Source: DATKDU01 sp035512595 (GTDB lineage Bacteria > Planctomycetota > Planctomycetia > Pirellulales > Pirellulaceae). From it: 10,306 nucleotides of DNA. Numbering within the stretch: the stretch's first letter is position 1; every line of letters starts with the position of its first letter. Both the position numbers and the translations under genes were made by a program. The stretch lies in assembly GCA_035512595.1 (NCBI GenBank), contig DATKDU010000091.1, forward strand, positions 1-10,306, in the 5' to 3' direction. Below, piece by piece: positions 1 to 5,574 of the stretch. The notes below the pieces were generated by a model, which saw only the letters and a program-made list of their open reading frames with translations, did no database searches and was not told where the DNA came from.

Positions 1-948
1 GCACCGTCCCAGCGGGGCGAGTCTGAACCCGCGAGCGCCGATCGCGTCGGCGGCCATGCCAGTTACGATCCAGCCACGCAGCGACAGCTCCTGGAAATCG
101 ACTTGCAAGAAGCCGAGAACGAATTGAATCTGGCGAAAGTCGAGCTCGCCGAGTATCAGAAAATCCAAAAGACCAGCCCCGGCACGTTGTCCGCGCATGA
201 CTTTCGCCGCAAGGAAGCGGAGGTTCGCCAGGCCGAGCTGCGGCTCAAACGCATCAAAATCCTGCTGGACGCGGTGGCGGCAAAGGAGAATGCCGTCCCC
301 CGCTCGCCGCTGAGCGCCGTCGAGGAAGCGGTCGTGCCCCCCAAGAACCTACCGGAGCGCATCTGGGAGACGCTGGGCCTGACGCTGGAGCCCATCGACG
401 AAGACGCTTTTGACGGGCTGAAGTCGGCCTTCCGCGGCGGGCTGATGGTGAACGACGTGCGGCCCGACAGCCCGGCCGATGAGCGCGGAATCCGCCAGGG
501 GGACATCCTCGTCGGCCTCGGCCGCTGGGAGACGGCTTCGCTCGACAACGTGGCCTACGTCCTGGCCCGGGACGACGCCAGCCAGGCCGGCGGAATCACC
601 TTCCATATCCTCCGCGACGGAAAAGCGATGGTGGGCCGCCTCTCCGTTGCCGACGCTGACCTCAGCCCCGGGCCAGCTTCCGCCAGTCCCGCCGTGTCGG
701 AAACGTCCCGCGACAAGGCGACCCGCATCCGCCTGGCCGAAATCGACCTCCGCGAAGCGCAGCTCGAGCTTCAGGGGCTGAGCAAGGAGTATTCGCGGAT
801 CGCCGAGCTGTCCAAACAGGGGACGGTGCAGCAGTCGGAGGTGGATCGAGTCCTGCTGAAGAAACAGCAAGCTGAGTTGGCCGTCGAGCGGGCGCAGATC
901 GTGCTCGATGGGCTTAAGTCTCCCTCGCCCACGCTGCCAAGAAAATGA
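1..948 (+). CDS. PDZ-domain protein with two flanking helical-hairpin segments (5'-partial)
   Basis: The frame is open from the first base of the window, so the true start lies to the left; 315 residues are visible. The order is: a polar linker (1-27), a helical segment (about 28-92, containing EIDLQEAENELN and a turn SPGTLSAHDF), a PDZ domain (about 121-215, with SPADERGIRQGDILVGL, the usual carboxylate-loop and 'GDIL' region), then a second helical segment (about 241-305, EIDLREAQLELQ, turn KQGTVQQSEVDR). The two helical segments resemble each other and look like the alpha-hairpins of HlyD/MFP and TolC-type envelope proteins, whose tips often read G(T/A)VS..E. This suggests a periplasmic or envelope scaffold or a PDZ-bearing protease tail; no catalytic domain is visible. 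It ends 14 nt before the stop of a convergent transporter gene. The family is not identified with certainty because the N-terminus is missing; the PDZ call is solid. Confidence 0.8.
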   Translation, partial: APSQRGESEPASADRVGGHASYDPATQRQLLEIDLQEAENELNLAKVELAEYQKIQKTSPGTLSAHDFRRKEAEVRQAELRLKRIKILLDAVAAKENAVPRSPLSAVEEAVVPPKNLPERIWETLGLTLEPIDEDAFDGLKSAFRGGLMVNDVRPDSPADERGIRQGDILVGLGRWETASLDNVAYVLARDDASQAGGITFHILRDGKAMVGRLSVADADLSPGPASASPAVSETSRDKATRIRLAEIDLREAQLELQGLSKEYSRIAELSKQGTVQQSEVDRVLLKKQQAELAVERAQIVLDGLKSPSPTLPRK

Positions 949-962
949 CACTCACTGCAGGT

Positions 963-1886
963 TCACGCCGGCGGGGGAATCGCTTCGTCCTTCCCCGCCC
1001 GTCCCACATACCGCAGCACCAGCCCCGCAAAGATCAGCCCGCCGCCGGCCAGGGTCCACCACGCCGGCACTTCCTGCCAGGAGAGCCACACCCACAGCGG
1101 CACCAAGAGCGGCTCGATCAGCCCAATGCCGCTCGCTTCGTGCCCCGGAATCGTCTTCAAGCTGCGGGCAAACAGGACGTACGGCAATCCCATCTGCAAG
1201 ATGCCGAAGCCGGCGAGATACAGCCAAGTCGTGCCGCTGGGCCAGTATTCTCCGAGCACAGGAGCGCCACCGGACCAGTCGAACAAAAACGGCGCGAGGA
1301 CGACGGCCGTGACGAGGTGATTGAGAGCCACGATCCAGGCCGACTCCAGGTCCCGCAGTTGCCTCAGCGACAGAACCACGCCGGCATAGAAGACCCCCGA
1401 CGCCAGCCCGTAGAAGAATGCCGTCAACGACTCCGCCTGCGACTCGTACCACAGGATCAGGCTGATGCCGGCCAGCACGAACAGCAGCAGCAGCCAGTCG
1501 CGGCCGACCGCCCGCTCGCGAAAGACGAAGACGCCGACGATCAGCACCCAGGCCGGGGCCGTACACTGCAGCCAGATCGCATTGGCCGCCGAGCCGGCGG
1601 TCATCGCCGAGAGATACGTGTAGTTCATCAGAACGAACGTCGCCGCCGCCGGCACCAGCCGCCACGACCACTGGGGCTTGCGGACGAGGGGGAAGAGAAC
1701 CACGCAGGCGAATGCCGCCCGCCAGAAGGCTTTGACCGGCCCCGGCCAGTCGGCAATGGCCGGGCTCTTGGCGAAGAAGCCGCTGGTGCTCCACAGGACG
1801 GCGGCCGCCAGCACCAACAGCCGCGCCGCCGCCAGCGACGGGCGAGTCGGCTCGGACGCGTGCGGCTCTTGGGGCGCATGTTTCAT
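963..1886 (-). CDS. EamA/DMT-superfamily inner-membrane transporter
   Basis: This 307-residue protein has about ten hydrophobic segments (roughly 20-38, 52-68, 75-92, 104-122, 129-146, 155-172, 183-203, 219-238, 253-270, 276-294). That is the length and two-times-five-helix layout of the drug/metabolite transporter family with duplicated EamA domains. Supporting stretches are LWSTSGFFAK after helix 1, the end of the first repeat (TAPAWVLIVGVFVFRER), and the second-repeat equivalent (GLIEPLLVPLWVWLSWQE). Members export or import amino acids, nucleotides or drugs; the substrate cannot be read from sequence. The ATG at 1884-1886 is chosen because it leaves a short cytoplasmic leader before helix 1; no strong Shine-Dalgarno precedes it. 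The gene converges with the PDZ gene and faces an IS110-type remnant upstream. Confidence 0.88.
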   Translation of the reverse strand: MKHAPQEPHASEPTRPSLAAARLLVLAAAVLWSTSGFFAKSPAIADWPGPVKAFWRAAFACVVLFPLVRKPQWSWRLVPAAATFVLMNYTYLSAMTAGSAANAIWLQCTAPAWVLIVGVFVFRERAVGRDWLLLLFVLAGISLILWYESQAESLTAFFYGLASGVFYAGVVLSLRQLRDLESAWIVALNHLVTAVVLAPFLFDWSGGAPVLGEYWPSGTTWLYLAGFGILQMGLPYVLFARSLKTIPGHEASGIGLIEPLLVPLWVWLSWQEVPAWWTLAGGGLIFAGLVLRYVGRAGKDEAIPPPA

Positions 1887-1955
1887 GGGGCTGTTGTGGC
1901 ACGGCGCGGGCCGTTCGTCCAGGGAGCAGGGGCAAGATGGGGAGCTTCGGTCGTT

Positions 1956-1990
1956 TTTATACTTATGAACACTAGTGGTTTTCTTGACAA
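1956..1990 (-). promoter_or_regulatory. Candidate promoter for the EamA transporter
   Basis: On the minus strand TTGTCA (1985-1990) and CATAAG (1962-1967) are separated by 17 nt, and a second AT-rich hexamer TATAAA follows at 1956-1961. The spacer contains the perfect 8-bp palindrome CACTAGTG (1970-1977), which could be an operator. It lies 70-100 nt upstream of the transporter ATG and is the only AT-rich stretch there. Promoter consensus in planctomycetes is poorly defined, so this is tentative. Confidence 0.3.
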
Positions 1991-2010
1991 AAAAAGGGGG
2001 GTTCTGTCAA
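1984..2010. repeat. TTGACA/TGTCAA inverted repeat around an A7-G6 core
   Basis: TTGACA (1984-1989) and TGTCAA (2005-2010) form a 6-bp inverted repeat with a 15-nt spacer made of A and G runs. A similar string (TTGTCC, AAAAGGGGGG, TCTGTTAG) lies upstream of ruvB at 8542-8568, so this looks like a dispersed motif. It overlaps the end of the transposase remnant and the candidate transporter promoter. Confidence 0.4.
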
Positions 2011-2165
2011 ACAACTCCCTCAACCGGGGGGCACGGCGAGCGGCGGCTTACCTGGCGAGCGGTGGGCCGGCGCGTGCCGAGGCAAGACGACTTTTTGCCC
2101 CGCACTTTCACCACGACACACACGCTGATAGTCTGCTTGTGGAGGTCGATGCCGACGAACTTCAT
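2007..2165 (-). pseudogene. IS110-family transposase, N-terminal remnant
   Basis: The minus strand reads ATG (2163-2165) and then MKFVGIDLHKQTISVCVV, which matches the start of IS110-family DEDD transposases; D7 corresponds to the first catalytic aspartate. An AAAAGGAG Shine-Dalgarno stands 7 nt before the ATG. After about residue 22 the similarity fades and the frame ends at TGA 2007-2009 (52 codons, against about 300-400 for intact members). Around GGGGCAAAAAG a shift into the neighbouring frame gives KVVLPRHAPAHRSPGK, which looks more like the next part of the family, so a frameshift is likely before the truncation. The RuvC-like core and the C-terminal Tnp_20 domain are absent. I infer a dead left end of an IS110 element. 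The family call rests on the first 18 residues. Confidence 0.65.
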
Positions 2166-2180
2166 GGGATTGCTCCTTTT

Positions 2181-2305
2181 GTGGAAACCAGGTGGCGTTC
2201 AAAACCACCACCGGTTTACCACGTTTTCAAGGTCAATCCCGAAGCGGCTCGACCTCTTTTTGTCGAGCCATCGTTTCACCCTACGCTTGAATTCCGCCGA
2301 ATTCA
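2181..2305 (-). ncRNA. Highly structured leader of the IS110-type remnant, possible bridge-RNA region
   Basis: Three stem-loops lie immediately upstream of the transposase start. (a) 2181-2222: GTGGAAACC pairs with GGTTTACCAC with one bulged A, continues with GGTGG/CCACC and GTT/AAC, closing on a 3-nt loop. (b) 2246-2269: perfect 8-bp stem GGCTCGAC/GTCGAGCC with an 8-nt loop. (c) 2288-2305: perfect 7-bp stem TGAATTC/GAATTCA with loop CGCC. In the IS110 group the non-coding left end upstream of the recombinase encodes the structured bridge RNA that specifies donor and target. Position and folding fit that, but loop complementarity to a target cannot be tested here, and the IS110 boundary is not visible. 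Confidence 0.4.
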
Positions 2306-2358
2306 GCCACCGAACCGCTCTCTCTGCCCGTTGTCCCTTTTTCCCGCCGCCGCTAATC

Positions 2359-2390
2359 TGGCTCCTGACCCCTGACTCCTAGCTCCTGAC
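2359..2390 (+). repeat. CTCCTGACCCC-type intergenic repeat
   Basis: Three imperfect units of the form gCTCCTGAC(cc) lie in a row just upstream of the aminotransferase gene. The same word type forms the 21-bp array after ruvB and appears once, reversed, at 4341-4353. It is non-coding, and such low-complexity C/T-rich words are commonly seen between planctomycete genes. Confidence 0.6.
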
Positions 2391-2419
2391 CATCAGGGGG
2401 CTGACGCCCCCCGCTCGCC
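2390..2419. repeat. 30-bp palindromic intergenic unit, copy 1
   Basis: This unit contains the hairpin GGGGGC-TGAC-GCCCCC followed by a CGCTCGCC tail. An identical 30-bp sequence is present in the opposite orientation at 9696-9725. It ends five bases before the aminotransferase ATG and takes the place where a ribosome-binding site would be expected. Confidence 0.85.
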
Positions 2420-2424
2420 TACCC

Positions 2425-3663
2425 ATGTCCGACCCCTACTTTCAATCGCTCTTCGCCGAACGCATCGGCGGCGCTAGTTACGGCAAAGGGACCGCCATCT
2501 ACAAGTTCGAGAAAATCAAGCGGGCCAAGCGCAAGGCCCTGGCCGATTTTCCCAGTCGCTCGCTTGTCGATTTTGGCATCGGCGAAAACGACGCCATGGC
2601 CCCCGAGTCCGTCCGCCGCCAAATGGCTGAGGAGATCAACGAGCCCGAAAACCGCGGCTACATGGACAACGGCAACGCCCGCTTCAAGGAGGCGGCCGCC
2701 GCCTTCATGCAGCGGAACTTCGGCGTGAAGCTCGACCCACAGGCGCAGGTCAACCACTGCATCGGCTCCAAGCCCGCCCTGGCCATGCTGCCCGGCTGCT
2801 TCATCAACCCCGGCGACGTGACCCTGATGACCGTCCCCGGCTATCCGGTCGCCGGCACCCACACGCAGTATTACGGCGGCAGCGTCTGCAAGCTGCCGCT
2901 CCTGGCCGAGAACGACTTCCTGCCCGACTTCGCCAGCATCCCCGACGGCATTTGGGAAAAAGTGAAACTGCTGGTGATCAACTACCCCAACAGCCCCACC
3001 GGCAAGACGGCCCCGCGATCGTTCTACGAACAGGTGGTGAAGCTGGCCAAGGAACGCAACTTCGTCGTCGTCCAGGACGCGGCCCACGGCATGCTCTCGT
3101 ACGATCAGAAGCCGAGTAGCTTTCTGGAAGTCCCCGGCGCGATGGACGTCGGCGTCGAGGTCCATTCGCTGAGCAAGGGGTTCGACATGATCGGCTGGCG
3201 GATCGGCTGGGTCTGCGGCCACGAGCAGATCGTCCGCGCGTTTGCCGACGTCAAGGACAACAGCGACAGCGGCCAGTTCGGCGCGATCCAGAACGCGGCG
3301 GCATTCGCCTTGGGCGACGATTCGATCCCCGTCCGCACGCGGACGAAGTACCAGCGGCGGCTGGAGAAGCTGGTGGCGGCGCTTTCCCGCTGCGGCTTTC
3401 AGTGCCAGATGCCCGGCGGGACGTACTTCCTCTACACGAAGGCTCCAACCGGCCTGAAAGACGGCACCAAGTTCGAGAATGCCGAGGCTGCCAGCCAGTT
3501 TTTGATCACGCAGCAGTCGATCGTCACGGTGCCGTGGGATGACGCGGGGCCGTTCCTCCGCTTCAGCGTCACGTACGAAGCGGCGGATGAGCAGGGCGAA
3601 GATCGATTGATGGCTACGGCCGAAGAGCGGCTGGCCAAAAGCGGACTGGTGTTTCAAGCGTAG
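2425..3663 (+). CDS. dapL: LL-diaminopimelate aminotransferase-type PLP aminotransferase
   Basis: This complete 412-residue protein is a fold-type I (class I/II) aminotransferase. K251 in HSLSKGFDMIGWRIGW is the PLP-binding lysine, N189 in NYPNSPTG and D218 in VVQDAAH contact the cofactor, and R379 in FLRFSVTYEAAD should bind the substrate carboxylate. The N-terminal FGIGENDAMAPESV, the GYMDNGNARFKEA stretch and ADVKDNSDSGQF match the LL-diaminopimelate aminotransferase group. That enzyme converts tetrahydrodipicolinate plus glutamate directly to LL-diaminopimelate in cytosolic lysine and peptidoglycan-precursor synthesis, bypassing DapD/E/C. Substrate is inferred from family resemblance; another amino acid is possible. 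The ATG follows a palindromic repeat and has no Shine-Dalgarno. Its TAG stop is the first triplet of the downstream double hairpin. Confidence 0.85.
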   Translation: MSDPYFQSLFAERIGGASYGKGTAIYKFEKIKRAKRKALADFPSRSLVDFGIGENDAMAPESVRRQMAEEINEPENRGYMDNGNARFKEAAAAFMQRNFGVKLDPQAQVNHCIGSKPALAMLPGCFINPGDVTLMTVPGYPVAGTHTQYYGGSVCKLPLLAENDFLPDFASIPDGIWEKVKLLVINYPNSPTGKTAPRSFYEQVVKLAKERNFVVVQDAAHGMLSYDQKPSSFLEVPGAMDVGVEVHSLSKGFDMIGWRIGWVCGHEQIVRAFADVKDNSDSGQFGAIQNAAAFALGDDSIPVRTRTKYQRRLEKLVAALSRCGFQCQMPGGTYFLYTKAPTGLKDGTKFENAEAASQFLITQQSIVTVPWDDAGPFLRFSVTYEAADEQGEDRLMATAEERLAKSGLVFQA

Positions 3664-3714
3664 AACGGATTTCAATCCGTTCAATAACGGAGGAACGGAA
3701 TGAATTCCGTTCTA
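3661..3714. terminator. Double-hairpin repeat between convergent genes, probable bidirectional terminator
   Basis: Two hairpins lie back to back. The first is GAACGGAT/ATCCGTTC (3663-3670 and 3675-3682) with a TTCA loop; the second is GAACGGAAT/ATTCCGTTC (3693-3701 and 3704-3712) with a 2-nt gap. The two arms are copies of one GAACGGAwT word, and the outer ends TAGAACGGA and TCCGTTCTA are mirror images. Each outer TAG is the stop codon of the gene running into it: the aminotransferase on + and the CDGSH protein on minus. No U-tract follows, so the terminator role is inferred from position; it may instead be a REP-like dispersed element. Confidence 0.6.
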
Positions 3715-3942
3715 CGAGGAAGGCGCATCTGCCGCCGGCGCTCTTTCCGCCGCCATGAAGTTGCACGTCTTGTGCGTCCCGTCGCAAAACGGTTTGTGCT
3801 GCGATTGGCCGCAGCGGCAGAGGGCGATCGCCGGCTTCCCCTCGGGAATCTGGAATTGATTGCCCTGGGCATCGACGATCGTGATCGGCCCTTCGACGAG
3901 GAACGGGCCGTTGTCGCGGGCTTTGATGGTGACTTGGGACAT
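3712..3942 (-). CDS. CDGSH-type iron-sulfur domain protein
   Basis: This small 76-residue protein carries a full CDGSH signature: C42, C44, C53 and H57 in CRCGQSQHKPFCDGTH, fitting C-x-C-x2-S-x3-P-x-C-D-G-(S/T)-H. The family binds a redox-active 2Fe-2S cluster through three Cys and one His. The segment before it (SQVTIKARDNGPFLVEGPITIVDAQGNQF) is the usual beta-rich lead of bacterial single-domain members. ATG 3940-3942 is chosen because AGGAG lies just upstream (3947-3951); an earlier in-frame start would extend into the preceding gene with unrelated sequence. The start lies 8 nt after the stop of the CoA-binding gene, whose TAG overlaps this ribosome-binding site, so the two are probably translationally linked. 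Physiological partner unknown. Confidence 0.9.
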   Translation of the reverse strand: MSQVTIKARDNGPFLVEGPITIVDAQGNQFQIPEGKPAIALCRCGQSQHKPFCDGTHKTCNFMAAERAPAADAPSS

Positions 3943-3950
3943 GATGGCTC

Positions 3951-4325
3951 CTAGGTGAACTGCGCGGGGCTGACCCCCAGATCGACGATGCTGCACGCCT
4001 GGATCACATTCAGCCCGAGATTCCGCGCGGCGTCAACGGCCTGGTCGCTGTCGCTTCCCGGATTGAGCCACACTTCGTCCGCGCCGCGGGCAGCAATCTC
4101 CGGCAGCACCTGCAGCAGAATCTGCGGCGGCAAATAGACGCTGATCCGGTCGAGATTCCCCGCCGGCACTTCGGCCAGCGACTTGTAAACCGTCAGCCCC
4201 TCGATTTCGCCCCCCTTGGGATTCACGGGAAAGACCGTGAACCCCTGCTGCTGATGGGCGCGAATCGACTTGTTGCCGAACTTGCTGCGGTCGGCACTAG
4301 CGCCGAGGATGGCGACGGTGGGCAT
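3951..4325 (-). CDS. CoA-binding Rossmann-fold protein (CoA_binding_2 / YccU-like)
   Basis: This 124-residue single domain begins with a nucleotide-binding loop (VAILGASADRSKFGNKS, residues 4-20), followed by FPVNPKGGEIEGLTVYKSL (32-50), VYLPPQ (63-68), DEVWLNPGSDSD (83-94) and a late C111 in IQACSIVDLG. All are landmarks of the CoA_binding_2 family at its usual length. These proteins bind CoA or related nucleotides but their cellular role is poorly known. Only one in-frame ATG (4323-4325) lies between the tRNA gene and the conserved loop; no Shine-Dalgarno is seen. It is the first gene of a pair with the CDGSH protein and sits 51 nt downstream of tRNA-Leu on the same strand, so the two may share a transcript. 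Confidence 0.88.
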   Translation of the reverse strand: MPTVAILGASADRSKFGNKSIRAHQQQGFTVFPVNPKGGEIEGLTVYKSLAEVPAGNLDRISVYLPPQILLQVLPEIAARGADEVWLNPGSDSDQAVDAARNLGLNVIQACSIVDLGVSPAQFT

Positions 4326-4376
4326 AGGATGAGACGGGACGGGGGACAGGAGTCCGATGTCAGCGACCAAGAGGAG

Positions 4377-4460
4377 TACCAGAGGAGGGACTTGAACCCA
4401 CACACCCTTAACGGGTACTGGATTTTGAATCCAGCGCGTCTGCCATTCCGCCACTCTGGC
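4377..4460 (-). tRNA. tRNA-Leu (anticodon CAA)
   Basis: The minus strand folds as a complete class II tRNA of 84 nt. The acceptor stem is GCCAGAG/CTCTGGT with discriminator A, and the D-arm has GCG/CGC. The anticodon stem is CTGGA/TCCAG with loop TTCAAAA, giving anticodon CAA, which reads UUG leucine codons. A long variable arm has stem ACCC/GGGT, and the T-arm is GTGGG-TTCAAGT-CCCTC. The long variable arm and anticodon agree on leucine. The 3' CCA is not encoded (the genome reads CTC after the discriminator), so it must be added enzymatically. A T-T mismatch is present at the second pair of the T stem. No integrase or duplicated 3' end is visible nearby. Confidence 0.95.
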
Positions 4461-4491
4461 TAATCTGCCACCGCACTCGGCAGCATCGCCG

Positions 4492-4519
4492 ATTATGGCA
4501 CAGGGGGGTGCCAATGCAA
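4492..4519 (-). promoter_or_regulatory. Candidate tRNA-Leu promoter
   Basis: On the minus strand TTGCAT (4514-4519) and CATAAT (4492-4497) are 16 nt apart, with the -10-like element 32 nt before the tRNA 5' end, leaving room for a short 5' leader removed by RNase P. The spacer contains the inverted repeat TGGCAC/GTGCCA. Spacing and position are good; hexamer matches are moderate. Confidence 0.45.
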
Positions 4520-4581
4520 GGCGGGCCAAAATGCCGGCCGTAGGGCAGGACAGTGAAGGCGCCGCGCGGTTCGCGCCCCCA

Positions 4582-5430
4582 TCAGGGGAGCCAGGCGGAG
4601 AGCCGCTTTCCCTGGGAAAAACTGGTGACGTTGTCGCCGTCAGAATCGCCGAAGTTTACTCCGTTGGGGAAGTGCTTCAGGAGCGAGGGATCACCGACGG
4701 CGTCGTAAAGCGGGCCGTATTCCCCGTCCTGTCCGGCGGTGATGATCTGGTACGTCGTGGGGTGGATCGGTTTTCCCTCGGCATCGAAATACGGCTGCAC
4801 GGCGCTGATGGCGGCAGTCGTCGGCGTGAGGTGCAAGCGATAGTAGCGGGCGTCGATGTGGACGAACGACGTTCCTTGGCAATACGGCGGGCGGTAGGCG
4901 GGAAACGCGTCCGGGTCGTCCGGCGTGTCCCACAAGCGGTCGGCGTCGAAGTCGAAATAGACGCGCGGCCGCGCGGTGGTGCTCCCCCACGGCTTGGGGA
5001 CCGGATTGCCGTTCAGAACGGCGACGGGAAACGGATCGCGCTCGTCGAGCGTGGTCAGGCTCAGCCAGAAGACGATGGCCTCGTCCTGATCGAGCTCGGG
5101 GGCGATGTAGTCGTAGAAATAGTTCTTGGCCTCGCGGGACATTTTGGGATAGCACGTCCGCAGGTGCTGCTCGCAGATCGTCAGGTAGCGGTTGGCGGGG
5201 GAGTAATCTTCCCCCATGCTCGGCGGGTAGTCCCCCTTATCGAGCTTGTACATTTCCAGGGCGTGGCTGAGGGCGGCAATCTCCCTGGCGATCACCGAAT
5301 CGCAGGAGCGCGCGCGGAGCGTAGCGGCAGCCGGAATCGTCAGGCCGATCAGAACTCCGACGATCGCCAGGGCGACGAGGACTTCGATCAACGTGACGGC
5401 GCGGCGCAGGCGAAGGAGCGTGGTCCCCAT
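4582..5430 (-). CDS. Type II secretion pseudopilin-like / prepilin-type N-terminal methylation protein
   Basis: This 282-residue protein starts with a short basic leader and a class III signal: RRAVTLIEVLVALAIVGVLIGLTI. V12 would be mature residue 1 and E16 the conserved Glu+5, followed by one hydrophobic helix (to about 36). Prepilin peptidase usually cleaves after Gly; here position -1 is Ala11. The rest is a soluble domain with KGDYPPSMG (65-72), several cysteines, and a planctomycete-style end (IITAGQDGEYG 229-239, GDSDGDNVTSFSQG 261-274). It is probably a pseudopilin of a type II secretion or related pilus machine, exposed at the outer face of the inner membrane. No other secretion genes lie in the window. 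ATG 5428-5430 has GGAGAG about 10 nt upstream and a promoter-like element 75 nt before it, so it is probably transcribed alone. Confidence 0.85.
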   Translation of the reverse strand: MGTTLLRLRRAVTLIEVLVALAIVGVLIGLTIPAAATLRARSCDSVIAREIAALSHALEMYKLDKGDYPPSMGEDYSPANRYLTICEQHLRTCYPKMSREAKNYFYDYIAPELDQDEAIVFWLSLTTLDERDPFPVAVLNGNPVPKPWGSTTARPRVYFDFDADRLWDTPDDPDAFPAYRPPYCQGTSFVHIDARYYRLHLTPTTAAISAVQPYFDAEGKPIHPTTYQIITAGQDGEYGPLYDAVGDPSLLKHFPNGVNFGDSDGDNVTSFSQGKRLSAWLP

Positions 5431-5503
5431 GAGAAGCTCTCCGGAGGACGCAGGAATGCCGCGGCGGGCTGGACGATCAGCCGCCGGCCGCGGCGCAGGC
5501 CCG

Positions 5504-5533
5504 ATTGTAAGGGGTGGGCGCGGGTCGTCGCAA
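5504..5533 (-). promoter_or_regulatory. Candidate promoter of the pseudopilin-like gene
   Basis: On the minus strand TTGCGA (5528-5533) and TACAAT (5504-5509) are separated by 18 nt, a good sigma-70-type match in an otherwise GC-rich gap. The element is about 74 nt upstream of the ATG at 5430 and downstream of the stop of the preceding minus-strand gene at 5575, so the pseudopilin gene probably has its own transcript. Confidence 0.5.
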
Positions 5534-5574
5534 CCAAAAAGCGGGGCATGCAGTGACTGTGACGGCTTGCGGCT

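Noticed and set aside
103..105. TTG as start codon of the left-edge gene
   Set aside because: The frame is open to base 1, and upstream codons already encode the beginning of the same helix, so the TTG is an internal leucine.
945..2375. Long open frame on the + strand (476 codons) over the transporter and intergenic region
   Set aside because: It is antisense to the clear EamA gene, its product is low-complexity Arg/Pro/Gln-rich, and it runs through intergenic repeats; it results from high GC.
2419..3684. Open frame of 421 codons antisense to the aminotransferase
   Set aside because: It is a mirror of the dapL reading frame in GC-rich DNA, with no family resemblance, while the + strand frame has all PLP-enzyme motifs.
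4377..4460. tRNA-Leu as an integration site of a mobile element
   Set aside because: No integrase, no duplicated tRNA 3' end, and housekeeping-like genes on both sides.
4495..5556. Open + strand frame of 353 codons opposite the pseudopilin gene
   Set aside because: It is antisense to a gene with a clear class III signal and promoter, and has no recognisable domain.
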